Shown: positions 18,342 to 27,277 of the stretch, one piece after another | Numbering within the stretch: the first letter of the stretch is position 1 | Layout of the letters: the number at the start of each line of letters is the position of its first letter | DNA from: Streptomyces sp. WMMB303 | GTDB lineage: Bacteria; Actinomycetota; Actinomycetes; Streptomycetales; Streptomycetaceae | Assembly: GCF_029351045.1 (NCBI RefSeq) | Contig: NZ_JARKIN010000001.1 | Coordinates: 2,194,001-2,258,000 of the forward strand | Length of the DNA: 64,000 nucleotides | Reading direction: 5' to 3' | Translations under genes and position numbers: made by a program | Notes under the pieces: generated by a model | Told to the model about the DNA's origin: nothing | The model's input: the letters and a program-made list of their open reading frames with translations, nothing else | The model's database searches: none

Positions 18342-18998
18342 GTGATCATCAATGCTGCTTCTCAGCTGCCGGCCGGCGGCGTCGCCGGGTGGGCCGCCGA
18401 TCTGACGGAATCCCTGGGCGCCGTGGGCGCGGGCGTGGCCATCGCGCTGGAGAACCTCTTCCCGCCGCTGCCGAGCGAAGTCATCCTGCCGCTCGCCGGA
18501 TTCGCCGCCGCCCGGGGGGATCTCTCGCTGGCCGCGGTGCTGTGGTGGACGACTGCCGGCTCGGTCGCCGGCGCGCTGGCCCTCTACGCGCTCGGAGCCC
18601 TTCTCGGCCGGGATCGCATGGTGGCGTTGGCGGCCCGGATCCCTCTGGTGAAGGTCTCCGACATCCACCGCGCCGAGGCGTGGTTCGCACGGCACGGCAC
18701 CAAGGCCGTCTTCTTCGGACGGATGATTCCCCTCTTCCGCAGCATGATCTCCGTCCCCTCAGGCATCGAACGGATGCGCCTTCCGCTCTTCCTGGCCCTG
18801 ACCACGGCCGGCAGCGCCCTGTGGAACGCGCTCTTCGTCCTCGCCGGTTACCTGCTCGGCGAGCGCTGGCACCAGGTGACCGACCTCGCCGGGACCTACT
18901 CCACGGCGGTCCTGGCCGCCACCGCGCTCGCCGTTCTCGGCTTCGCCGTTCTCCGCCTGGTGAGGGCCGGAAGCGGCGGACGTCGCGCCGGCGGCTGA
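18342..18998 (+). CDS. DedA-family membrane protein
   Basis: 218-aa integral membrane protein. The DedA/SNARE-associated pattern is clear: ENLFPPLPSEVILPLAGF, an amphipathic loop, then FFGRMIPLFRSMISVPSGIERM with its conserved Arg residues, and a final pair of spans. Family members flip undecaprenyl phosphate or phospholipids and affect envelope charge. It starts with GTG at 18342 (VIINAASQLP); the ribosome-binding site is weak. It is divergent from the sensor kinase and followed about 105 bp later by an MMPL gene. Confidence 0.88.
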   Translation: MIINAASQLPAGGVAGWAADLTESLGAVGAGVAIALENLFPPLPSEVILPLAGFAAARGDLSLAAVLWWTTAGSVAGALALYALGALLGRDRMVALAARIPLVKVSDIHRAEAWFARHGTKAVFFGRMIPLFRSMISVPSGIERMRLPLFLALTTAGSALWNALFVLAGYLLGERWHQVTDLAGTYSTAVLAATALAVLGFAVLRLVRAGSGGRRAGG

Positions 18999-19103
18999 CG
19001 GGTCTCCTGACCGGAATTCCCGTTCACCGAATCCGATCCAGCTCTCTGTCCTCGAGGTCCGACCGGCTTCCCGCGTCGGGCTCGCCCTACCGGAAGGAAA
19101 GAC

Positions 19104-21428
19104 GTGCCGAAGAAACCGGCAACGGTGCGGATCGCACGATGGAGCGCCGCACATCCCTGGTCCGCCATCGGCCTGTGGATCGCGTTCGTCGCCGTGTGCC
19201 TCTTCCTGGGGGGAGCGGCCGGCACCAATGCGATCAGCGACGAGGAGTCGGGGGTGGGCGAGTCGGGCCGGGCGGGAAGAATCGTGCACTCCGGGGATTT
19301 CCCCGAGAAGCCCGAGGAGAACGTACTGATCACCGCCGAGGACGGCGGAGAGCTGGACCGGACCGCCGGACAGGCGGCGGCAGCGGAGGTGGTCCGGAGG
19401 ATGACGGCGCTCGCCGAAGTGGAGAGCGTCGGTGATCCGGTCCTCTCGCCGAACGGCAAGGCGCTGCTGGTCCCCGTCACCATGAAAGGCGACACGGAGA
19501 ACGCCGACCGGCGGGTCGGGCCCCTGCTCGAAGCGGGCACGGCCGTCGAGGACGGTCACGAGGGCCTGCGGGTCGACGAGGTGGGCACCGGCTCCACGGC
19601 GAAGGGTCTGTCGGAGACCCTCGGCGAGGACTTCGAGCGGGCCGAACTGATCAGCCTTCCGCTGACGCTGCTGATCCTGCTCGTCGTCTTCGGTGCGATC
19701 ACCGCGGCGGGCGTGCCCGTGGTGCTGGCACTCTCCTGCGTCGGCGCCGCCATCGGGCTCTCCTCGCTCGCCTCCCACGTGCTGCCCGAGACCAGCGCGG
19801 TCAGCAACGTCATCCTGCTCATGGGCATGGCCGTGGGCGTGGACTATTCGCTCTTCTACCTCAAGCGGGAGCGCGAGGAACGCCGTGCGGGGAAGTCCCA
19901 CGTGGACGCGATCGAGATCGCGGCGGAGACCTCCGGACACACCGTGGTGGTGTCCGGCACCACGGTGATCGTGGCGATGGCGGGGCTCTATCTGGCCGAC
20001 GAGGCGACCTTCGCGTCGCTGGCCACCGGTTCGATCATCGTCGTCGCCGTGGCCGTGCTCGCCTCGCTGACCGTGCTGCCCGCCCTGCTCGCCAAGCTCG
20101 GCCGCTGGGTCGACAAGCCCAAGGTGCCGGTGCTGTGGCGGCTGACCCTGCGGCCCGGCGAGTCGCGGGTGTGGCCCGCGCTGCTGCGCCCGGCGCTGTC
20201 CAGGCCGTTGACCACGCTGGTGGTGTCGGTGGGCGCGCTGCTGCTGCTCGCCGCGCCGGCCCTCGGGATGAAGCTGAAGCAGCCGGGCTCCGACGACCTG
20301 TCCCGCGACATCCCGGTGGTGCGGGCCATGGACCGGCTGACCGAGGCCTTCCCCAGCAAGGGCACTGTGCACCAGGTCGCCGTCCGGGCACCCGCCGGCC
20401 GGGCCGAGGAGGTGAAGGCCGCATTGGAGGCGTTGCTGGAGCGCACCGCGGACGACGGGCTGTTCGCACACGACTCGACTCCGACGATCGAGGAGTCGGC
20501 GGACCGCCGAGTGCACACCGTCGACATCGGCACGCCCCACCGGCCCGAGAGCGACGGCGCCCGCGAGTCCCTGGACGTGCTGCGCGGCTGGGTGCCGCAG
20601 GCCGTGAACGACGTGCCCGGCGCGGAGAGCGCGGTCGGCGGCAAGGTGGCACAGGGCGTGGACTTCACCGGGCATCTGGAGGCGCGGCTGCCCTGGGTGG
20701 TGGGCTTCGTCCTGCTGCTGACCTTCGTCACCATGGTGCTGATCTTCCGTTCGCTCGCTGTGGCGCTCTCCGCGATCCTGCTGAACCTGCTCTCCGCCGC
20801 CGCCTCGTTCGGTGTCCTGGTCGCCGTCTTCCAGCACACCTGGGCGGAGGGCCTGCTCGCCTTCACCAGCTCGGGCGCGGTCGTCTCGTGGCTGCCGCTC
20901 TTCCTGTTCGTCGTGCTGTTCGGGCTGTCGATGGACTACCACGTCTTCGTGGTCAGCCGGATCCGCGAAGCCGCGTCCGAGGGCGCCACGGTGCGGGCCG
21001 CGATCCGCGCGGGCATCACGCGCTCGGCGGGAGTGGTGACCAGCGCGGCGATCGTCATGGTCGGGGTGTTCGCCATCTTCGGCACGCTGAGCATGGTCGA
21101 GTTCAAGCAGTTGGGCGTGGGGCTCGCGGCGGCCATCCTGCTGGACGCCGCGATCATCCGGATCTATGTGCTGCCCGCGCTGATGACGGCGCTCGGCCGG
21201 TGGAACTGGTGGCCCGGCGGGACATCCGGCAGCGGCGCGGCGGATATCCCGCAGGCCGATTCGACGTGTCTCGTGCCCGACGGCCGGCCGCAGCCCGCAC
21301 GGCTCGCCTCCCGGCAGTCGCACCGGCAGGGCGCACACCAGCCGGCCGGGCTCGCGCCGCCTGCCGGGCAGGGCGGCCATCCGCAACAGCAGCCGCGGCC
21401 CGGCCGGCACCGCCGGGACACCCCGTGA
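19104..21428 (+). CDS. MMPL-family RND-type transporter
   Basis: 774-aa transporter with two MMPL halves. One span (GLWIAFVAVCLFLGG) precedes an extracytoplasmic domain of about 140 residues, then spans with GMAVGVDYSLFYL; the second half repeats this with FVVLFGLSMDYHVFVVSRI. The paired Gly-x-x-x-Asp-Tyr motifs are the proton-relay Asp-Tyr sites of MmpL proteins. The last 60 residues are a Gln/Pro-rich cytosolic tail. The GTG at 19104 follows GGAAGGAAAG. Substrate unknown; export of lipids or natural products is typical. Confidence 0.9.
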   Translation: MPKKPATVRIARWSAAHPWSAIGLWIAFVAVCLFLGGAAGTNAISDEESGVGESGRAGRIVHSGDFPEKPEENVLITAEDGGELDRTAGQAAAAEVVRRMTALAEVESVGDPVLSPNGKALLVPVTMKGDTENADRRVGPLLEAGTAVEDGHEGLRVDEVGTGSTAKGLSETLGEDFERAELISLPLTLLILLVVFGAITAAGVPVVLALSCVGAAIGLSSLASHVLPETSAVSNVILLMGMAVGVDYSLFYLKREREERRAGKSHVDAIEIAAETSGHTVVVSGTTVIVAMAGLYLADEATFASLATGSIIVVAVAVLASLTVLPALLAKLGRWVDKPKVPVLWRLTLRPGESRVWPALLRPALSRPLTTLVVSVGALLLLAAPALGMKLKQPGSDDLSRDIPVVRAMDRLTEAFPSKGTVHQVAVRAPAGRAEEVKAALEALLERTADDGLFAHDSTPTIEESADRRVHTVDIGTPHRPESDGARESLDVLRGWVPQAVNDVPGAESAVGGKVAQGVDFTGHLEARLPWVVGFVLLLTFVTMVLIFRSLAVALSAILLNLLSAAASFGVLVAVFQHTWAEGLLAFTSSGAVVSWLPLFLFVVLFGLSMDYHVFVVSRIREAASEGATVRAAIRAGITRSAGVVTSAAIVMVGVFAIFGTLSMVEFKQLGVGLAAAILLDAAIIRIYVLPALMTALGRWNWWPGGTSGSGAADIPQADSTCLVPDGRPQPARLASRQSHRQGAHQPAGLAPPAGQGGHPQQQPRPGRHRRDTP

Positions 21429-21450
21429 GCCGGCCACGGTAGCGGCCGGC
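21429..21450. terminator. Short bidirectional hairpin between convergent genes
   Basis: GCCGGCC and GGCCGGC (7-bp stem, 8-nt loop) between the MMPL stop and the DUF4132 stop. No U-tract. Confidence 0.45.
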
Positions 21451-21454
21451 CAGG

Positions 21455-24052
21455 TCAGGAGCCGGGCCCGGCCGCGGCAGTGAGGGAGGCGAGCTGGGTG
21501 AGGATCGAGGGGTCGGTGATCTGCTCGTCCTCGGCGAGCAGGAGCACTTTGCTGAGGATGATGCTCGTCATCCGGTCCTCGTCGGCGAACGGGAGGAAGA
21601 GCCGGCGGTGTGCCGTGGCGCCGAACGAGGCGGGCACGACGCACAGGTGGCCGCCCGGTTCGACGTGGATGCTGCCGCTGGTCAGATGCACCCGGTAGAG
21701 GGCCCGGGTACCGCGGACGACGGCCGTGTGCCCTTCGACGGCGACCCGGGCCAGGCCCAGGTCGGCGACGAGCGCCGCGAGCAGTTGTGCCCGGCCCACA
21801 GCCTGCGCCGGGGACGGGTACGCCTCCGGCTCCCTGCCGGCGACCGACACCACCAGGTCCAGGTCCCGCATGGCCTCGGAGAACGCCACCGGCGGTACGT
21901 CGGCCAGCGGCACCGAGGTGGTGCCGGCGCCGTCCGCCCCGGCCGGGGCGCCGCGGAAGCCGGGGGCGCGCTGTCCGCCGGTGAGGAAGCGGAGTCCGCC
22001 GACGCGGACCTCGCCCATCCCGAAGTAGCCGCTCAACTCGCAGTCCAGCGCCGCCACGAGGCCGCCACCGACGGTGCGGGTCGCCTGGTGGTCGTCGTAC
22101 TCGCCGTGGGTGGACCAGCCCCGGCCGGACAGCAGCTGCCCCGCCACCTTGCCGTCGACCGTCTGGCCGGCGAACCGCCATGACACGTCGCCGGCCTCGC
22201 GCTCGGCCGGGGTGAGCAGATACAGCTCGCGGAACGCCTGTTTGACCGGCTGGCGGAGCCGGCGCCGCACCAGTTGCTGCTGCCAGTGGCCGAGCAGCCG
22301 CCGTTCGTGCAGGTCGACGGGGTGGACCGCGGTGACGGGGCCGGTGGTGTCGACCTCGTCCAGCAGGCCGATCGTGCCTGCACGGTCCCGCCAGAGCAGC
22401 GCGGGCAGCATCGCCGCGCCGGCGGGCAGCGAGCGCAGCCGGTCCAGTTCGTCGGGCGTCAGCGTTCCGGCGGTGGCGACCAACCGCTCCACCAGCCCGG
22501 TCCGCATCCGGCGGGCCTGCTCCCGCAAGCGGCTCTGGTGCGCGCGCAGTTCCTGGTACCCGGGGTCGGCGCGGACGGCCGCGGGCGCCGACTTCAGCGT
22601 CCTGCCCGCCCGGCTGACCGTCAGGGCCGGCTCGGCGCCGTCGATCCGCAACGCGACCCGATAGGAGCCGGCTTCCGCCTCGGTGGGGGTCTCGGCGGCG
22701 AGCCGCGCCTCGCAGTCCCATTCGAGGCGGTCGGCGTCCGGTGCGCCCGCCACCTGGGCCAGGTGGTCGAGGGCGACGGCGATCGCGGCGGCGTGGCTGT
22801 GTCGGCGGTTCGGGCCCAGCTTGGCGCCCTTCTTCGCGGACGCGCGCAGCGCCAGATAGCGGTCGAGTACCGTCTCGTCCGCGGCGAGAGGCAGCATTCC
22901 GAACGCGGCGATCCCGTGCAGCGAGTGGTGTCCGACGCGCTTGAGCACCTGGGCCCGGTTCTCGCCCAGAACCGCGGAGACCAGTTCGTTCGGTTCGTGC
23001 TCCAACAGGCGGCGCGCGGTGTCCGGCCCGGCCTCCTCGACCGCGGCGAGGAGAGCGGCCCGGTCCTGGCGGGTGACGCCGTCCGGCATCGCCCGGATCA
23101 GCCGCAGCAGCGGCCCGGCCCCTTCCAGGCCGAACAGCGGGAGCAGCGCGTCGGCGTCGCCTGCGGGCCGCCGCCAGCCGAACGCCCGGCGCTGCTCCTC
23201 CGGCGACCGGTCCCGCAGCAGGTCCAGCAGGGCGGCGCGCTCCTCGTCGGTCAGTTCGGCCGCGCCCAGGTGGCGGGCCACCCGGGGGCCGCCCTGCCAG
23301 GTCAGGGCGGCCCGGACGAAGCGCAGTCCGCGCGGGGCCGGCCCCTTGGGCAGCTCGTCCCAGTCGGCCGGTGCCGGTGCGGAGACGAGCCGCCACGTCA
23401 GCGCGTCGAGGTGGGTCCGTACCGCGTCCACGAAGGCAGCCGGTGGGTCGGTCGCCTCGCCGGCCGGTGAGCGGCCTCCGGCGAGGGCGAGGGCGAGGTA
23501 GGGGTCGTCGGTGACGGCCCGTTCGACCAGGTCCGCGTCCAGGGCGCCGGCCCGGTGCAGGGCGCCGAGGATCCGCACGACGGTCTCCCGCCGCAGGGTG
23601 CCGAGCGGGGTGCGGATCAGGACCCGCAGCAGCCGGGTGTCGGTGGCGGCGACGGCCCGCTCCGCCACCTCGTCCAATTGCAGCCGGTGCCGTACGTCGC
23701 AGCCGAGGAAGGTGGCGAGGAGTGCTTTGCGGTGTGCCGTCGGCCACGGCGCGGCCAGCAGTGCGGTGACGTCGTCCTCGCAGTCGGCGGGGTAAGCGGC
23801 GTCGTACAGCACGTCGAGTTCGGCGACGATGTCGGCCAGGTGCGGGGTGAGATTGCCGAGGGCCCGGTCGTCGCCCTGCTCGATCCGGGAGCGGATCTCC
23901 TCGGCGAGGTCCCGCAGGCCCGCCAGGTCGTCGGCCCGCGCTGCGGCCCCCGCCCGGTCCACCAGCCGCCACAGCGCCTCGCGCTGCTCGCGGACCACGC
24001 CGCGGTAGTCCTCCGGTATGCCGGGGTCGCCCTCGGAGGGGGAACGCTCCAC
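21455..24052 (-). CDS. DUF4132 domain-containing protein
   Basis: 865-aa soluble protein. The first two thirds are alpha-helical, repeat-like sequence. The DUF4132 core is near residues 600-720 (AFRELYLLTPAEREAGD, then SWRFAGQ), followed by GEVRVGGLRFL and DVPPVAFSEAMRDLDLVVSV. The C-terminal region (GTRALYRVHLTSGSIHVEP, then ILSKVLLLAEDEQITDP) is also typical. GTG start at 24052 with GGGAGG upstream. It begins 5 bp after the small gene upstream, so they share an operon. DUF4132/MolR-like proteins have no established biochemical role; context here is the end of the isocyanide-synthase strand. Confidence 0.8.
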   Translation of the reverse strand: MERSPSEGDPGIPEDYRGVVREQREALWRLVDRAGAAARADDLAGLRDLAEEIRSRIEQGDDRALGNLTPHLADIVAELDVLYDAAYPADCEDDVTALLAAPWPTAHRKALLATFLGCDVRHRLQLDEVAERAVAATDTRLLRVLIRTPLGTLRRETVVRILGALHRAGALDADLVERAVTDDPYLALALAGGRSPAGEATDPPAAFVDAVRTHLDALTWRLVSAPAPADWDELPKGPAPRGLRFVRAALTWQGGPRVARHLGAAELTDEERAALLDLLRDRSPEEQRRAFGWRRPAGDADALLPLFGLEGAGPLLRLIRAMPDGVTRQDRAALLAAVEEAGPDTARRLLEHEPNELVSAVLGENRAQVLKRVGHHSLHGIAAFGMLPLAADETVLDRYLALRASAKKGAKLGPNRRHSHAAAIAVALDHLAQVAGAPDADRLEWDCEARLAAETPTEAEAGSYRVALRIDGAEPALTVSRAGRTLKSAPAAVRADPGYQELRAHQSRLREQARRMRTGLVERLVATAGTLTPDELDRLRSLPAGAAMLPALLWRDRAGTIGLLDEVDTTGPVTAVHPVDLHERRLLGHWQQQLVRRRLRQPVKQAFRELYLLTPAEREAGDVSWRFAGQTVDGKVAGQLLSGRGWSTHGEYDDHQATRTVGGGLVAALDCELSGYFGMGEVRVGGLRFLTGGQRAPGFRGAPAGADGAGTTSVPLADVPPVAFSEAMRDLDLVVSVAGREPEAYPSPAQAVGRAQLLAALVADLGLARVAVEGHTAVVRGTRALYRVHLTSGSIHVEPGGHLCVVPASFGATAHRRLFLPFADEDRMTSIILSKVLLLAEDEQITDPSILTQLASLTAAAGPGS

Positions 24053-24057
24053 TGTGC

Positions 24058-24486
24058 TCAGCCTCCCGCCAGTGCGACCAGCCGCAGGAAGACCACCGGC
24101 TCGCCGGGCCGGGGGGTGATCTCCTCGTCGAGGTCCGCGATCTGCCGCCCGCCGGTGAACACCGCGAACGTGCCCCGGACGAAGGCCCGGTGTGCCCGCG
24201 ACACCTGCTCGGGGACGTCCGGGTCGGCCGGCTGCTGCGGCATCCTGATCACGCCGGTGGCGGCCTGGGTCCGGATATCGGCCTCGGACAGGTACTGGCG
24301 GTCGAGGGCGCGCCGGCTGCGGGCCGCGTCGGTGCGCAGCTCCCGGATCTGCTCCTCGACCGCCCGCCGGATCAGCTCCCGCGCCGTCGCCCGGTCACCG
24401 TCCAGCCGTACCCGCACCGTCGGCGGGCGGTCCCCGGGCGGGCCGGGTATCGCGCTGCGCACCTCGACGTCGATCATGGCCGCCAC
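24058..24486 (-). CDS. Hypothetical protein coupled to DUF4132
   Basis: 142 aa, family not recognised. A beta-like start (MIDVEVRSAIPG, TVRVRLDGDRATARELI) leads into charged helices (AVEEQIRELRTDAARSRR, LDRQYLSEADIRTQAA) and a C-terminus with FAVFTGGRQIADLDEEI and VVFLRLVALAGG. I chose the GTG at 24486 because GGGGAGG lies at proper spacing; an ATG follows three codons later. It ends 5 bp before the DUF4132 start, suggesting that the two proteins act together. The 89-bp gap to the isocyanide synthase makes co-transcription with it possible but unproven. Confidence 0.65.
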   Translation of the reverse strand: MAAMIDVEVRSAIPGPPGDRPPTVRVRLDGDRATARELIRRAVEEQIRELRTDAARSRRALDRQYLSEADIRTQAATGVIRMPQQPADPDVPEQVSRAHRAFVRGTFAVFTGGRQIADLDEEITPRPGEPVVFLRLVALAGG

Positions 24487-24575
24487 GGTAGTCCTCCCCT
24501 CCGACATCCGCGTGTGCATAGCGGGTCGGCCGCGGCGTGGTGCCGTCGTCACCGGGGCGATCGCTGGACTGGGCT

Positions 24576-25619
24576 TCACCCCGGGCGCGGGTCGCTCTCC
24601 TCGAAGTGGCTCGGTCTGCCCTCGCGGTGCGCGAGCCGGCCGCGGCGTTCGGCGCGGGCGCGGGGCAGCAGGGTCCAGGTGCCGTCGGTGCGGCGCAGGG
24701 CGGCCGAGTGCCAGGGGGTGGTCCAGGCGTCGGGCGCGTCGAGGAGCCGGAGGCCGAACTTGTCCGTGCCGTAGGGCTGGGGGTGGATGGACAGGCGTAC
24801 GGCACGCGGGTGGCACTCGGCGATCAGTCCGCCCCAGGCGCGGCTGCGCTGGATGACGCCGTAGGCGCGGCGGCGGCAGTCGCGCTGGAGGGCCGAGCGG
24901 GTGCCGGTGAAGTCGGCGGTGTCCTCGACGAGGAAGCGGGTGATGCCCCGGTAGAGCGGCAGGGTGTGGCCCGCGGAGCGCACCTGGGCGCGCAGTTCCT
25001 CCAGGGGCGGGGCGTATCGCCGGTGCACGTGGGCCCGCTTGTCCGCGTGCGGCAGGGCGCCGAGGACGTCGCGCAGGTCGAAGACGGAGAGGTGGCGGAG
25101 CGACAGCGTGCGGATCAGGCGGCGGAGTTCGTCCGCGTAGGCGTCTATGTGGGCGTCCGGCACGCGGATGAGGTCTCCGAAGACGTGGCCGTCGGAGCAG
25201 ATGACCACGCGGGCACCGGGTGCGTGGATCCGCGCCATGTCGGCGCACAGTGCGTCGAGGAAGCCGAGGGAGAGGCGCTCCCCCTGGTCCGGGAGCGGGC
25301 CGAGGACCTTGGCGGGGTTGGGCGATTTGCAGGGGAAGCCCGGCAGGGTGAAGACGACGGGTTCCCGGGCGCGGACGAAGTCGTCGATCCGCCGCAGTTG
25401 GTGCGGGAACGCCGTGAGGCGGTCGGGTGCGCGGTCGGTCGTGCGGCAGTACGGCAGCAGCAGTCCGAGGATCTCCGCGCTGATGCCGGTCGTGTCGGTC
25501 CCTTCGAGGCCGATTCCTTCGAGGCCGGTCGCGCCGGTGCCGGGGCCGGAGCCGGGGGCGCTGACGCCGCGGGTGTCGGTGTCGGGCGTGCGGGGGCCGC
25601 TTCGGGTCGTCGCAGGCAT
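24576..25619 (-). CDS. Isocyanide synthase (PvcA/IsnA/DIT1 family)
   Basis: 347-aa soluble enzyme. The family signature is strong: FTLPGFPCKSPNPAKVLG, LPDQGERLSLGFLDAL, VVICSDGHVFGDLI, and a late PRAVRLSIHPQPYG segment. PvcA/IsnA enzymes convert the alpha-amino group of an amino acid (Tyr or Trp in characterised bacterial cases) to an isonitrile using a C1 unit from ribulose-5-phosphate. Residues 1-45 are a disordered Gly/Thr-rich extension. ATG at 25619 with GGAG. Instead of the usual iron/oxoglutarate partner (PvcB/IsnB), the upstream genes encode a P450 and an MFS exporter. Substrate and product are unknown. Confidence 0.88.
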   Translation of the reverse strand: MPATTRSGPRTPDTDTRGVSAPGSGPGTGATGLEGIGLEGTDTTGISAEILGLLLPYCRTTDRAPDRLTAFPHQLRRIDDFVRAREPVVFTLPGFPCKSPNPAKVLGPLPDQGERLSLGFLDALCADMARIHAPGARVVICSDGHVFGDLIRVPDAHIDAYADELRRLIRTLSLRHLSVFDLRDVLGALPHADKRAHVHRRYAPPLEELRAQVRSAGHTLPLYRGITRFLVEDTADFTGTRSALQRDCRRRAYGVIQRSRAWGGLIAECHPRAVRLSIHPQPYGTDKFGLRLLDAPDAWTTPWHSAALRRTDGTWTLLPRARAERRGRLAHREGRPSHFEESDPRPG

Positions 25620-25796
25620 GGCGTGTTCTCCGTGACGGTCGGGGCGGGCGTGCGGGCATGACGGCATGGCGCCTCGGCGGTGGGGTGCGCCGGGCGTCGG
25701 CGGTATCGGGTGTGTGCGGGGTACTCGGTCCGGGCCGCGGGACGCCGGGACCGTTCCGAGGTGGGAGCGGGGAGGCGCGGGGGGTACGGGGCCGGA

Positions 25797-27068
25797 TCAG
25801 TCGCGGCGGTGGTCGTAGGTGACGGGCAGGCTGAGGGTGCCGCGGCCGAGGACGGCCGGGGTCCAGTCGAGTTCCGTGTCGTCGACGGCCGGGCGCAGAC
25901 CGGGAAGCCGGGTCAGGAGGGTGCCCAGGGCGATCTGGAGTTCGGCACGGGCGAGGGCCGCGCCGGGGCAGAAGTGGATGCCGTGTCCGAAGGCGAGGTG
26001 CGGGTTGGGGGTGCGCTCGAGGTCGAGGGTGTCCGGGTCGGGGAAGCGGCGCGGGTCACGGTTGGCGGCGCAGAGCGAGACGATCACCGAGTCCCCGGCC
26101 GGGACCTCGGTGCCGTGCAGGTCGCTGTCCTGGTCGAGGAAGCGCCAGGTGGTCAGCTCGAAGGCGCTGTCGTAGCGCAGCAGTTCGTCCACGGCCCGGG
26201 GCAGCAGCCCGGCGTCGTCGCGCAGCCGCGCGAGCGCGTCCGGGTGCCGGAAGAGGCTGATCAGTGCGGTGGTGATCTGGTTGGTGACCGGTTCCTGACC
26301 GGCGACCAGGAGCTGGAAGATCATCGAGTTCAGCTCCTCCTGCGTCAGCTCGCGGCGGTCGCGGGCCGCGACGAGGCGGCTGAGCAGGTCGTCCTCCCCG
26401 TGCTCTCGCTTGTGGGCGACGACCTCGGCGATGTATCGCTGCAGGCCGTGCAGTCGGGCCTCGTACAGCGGGCGTCCGGGGTCGGCCGGTCCGACGGGCT
26501 GGACGACCTTGCCCCAGTCCCGGTCGAAGCGGGCGGCCGACTCCCCTGGGAGGCCGATGGTCTCGGCGAGCACCCGGAAGGGGAAGTGGGCCGCGAATCC
26601 GGCCACGAGCTCGGCCGGTCCGGTCGCCGGGAGCCGGTCGACGAGCGCGTCGGCCATCTCCTGGAAGCGCGGCCGCAGTTGTGCGACGCGCCGCGGGGTG
26701 AAGGCGTCCGTGACGAAGCGCCGCATCCGGGTGTGCTCGGGCGGGTCCTGGTGCAGCAGGTGCACTTGGAGCTGGGAGTGCTGCGGCTCGGGCATGATCG
26801 AGGCTCTGGCCCGCCAGCGGTCGTTGCCGCGGTCGTGGTTCTTGCCGAGGCGGTCGTCGTCGAGTGCGGAGTGCGCGGCGTCGTAGCCGGTGACGAGCCA
26901 CGCCTCTACGCCGCTGGGGAAGAGGACGCGGTGCACCGGGCCCGCCTCGCGCATCCGCGTGTAGAGGGGGTAGGGGTCGGCCTTGTAGGGGCAGCCCAGC
27001 AGGGGGACGGGGTCGGGCAGCGGCTCCTGGGAGTCGTCGGCGGGGGTCGGCGGGTCGGGGAGGGACAT
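25797..27068 (-). CDS. Cytochrome P450
   Basis: 423-aa class I bacterial P450. Heme loop FGHGIHFCPGAALAR, ExxR as ELLRY, and the acidic I-helix motif AGQEPVTNQ. The usual AGxETT has become AGQEPV, so the oxygen-activating Thr is shifted or lost. ATG at 27068 follows AGGAG. It sits between an isocyanide synthase and an MFS exporter on the same strand. In fungi, isocyanide synthases pair with P450s that dimerise the isonitrile (xanthocillin), so a coupling or tailoring role is a reasonable guess. Redox partners are not encoded nearby. Confidence 0.92.
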   Translation of the reverse strand: MSLPDPPTPADDSQEPLPDPVPLLGCPYKADPYPLYTRMREAGPVHRVLFPSGVEAWLVTGYDAAHSALDDDRLGKNHDRGNDRWRARASIMPEPQHSQLQVHLLHQDPPEHTRMRRFVTDAFTPRRVAQLRPRFQEMADALVDRLPATGPAELVAGFAAHFPFRVLAETIGLPGESAARFDRDWGKVVQPVGPADPGRPLYEARLHGLQRYIAEVVAHKREHGEDDLLSRLVAARDRRELTQEELNSMIFQLLVAGQEPVTNQITTALISLFRHPDALARLRDDAGLLPRAVDELLRYDSAFELTTWRFLDQDSDLHGTEVPAGDSVIVSLCAANRDPRRFPDPDTLDLERTPNPHLAFGHGIHFCPGAALARAELQIALGTLLTRLPGLRPAVDDTELDWTPAVLGRGTLSLPVTYDHRRD

Positions 27069-27277
27069 GGGCACTGCTCCTGGGACGGCGAGGTCGGACT
27101 GAGGGCGGGCGCGGGCCGGGGTCGGGGCGCTCCGGCCGGAGCGGGTCGGGGGCGGGGTGCGGAGCGGGGTTCGGGGCAGACGGCCTCACCTCGGGGACGG
27201 GGAGTGCGCCCGCCGCAGGCCCGGGACGTGATGACGCGCCGGGGGGTCGCGGTGGAGGAACGAGGACTGGGGTCGGG

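Noticed and set aside
18759..23972. A 1737-residue open frame on the minus strand antisense to the MMPL gene
   Set aside because: Its left part mirrors the MMPL gene and its right part lies in another frame of the DUF4132 gene. It has the Arg/Pro/Gly shadow composition of very high G+C DNA and no domain.
24058..25659. A 533-codon frame covering the isocyanide synthase region and the small DUF4132 partner
   Set aside because: The first 380 codons are out of frame with the clear PvcA-like protein. Only the C-terminal 142 codons with their own ribosome-binding site were kept.
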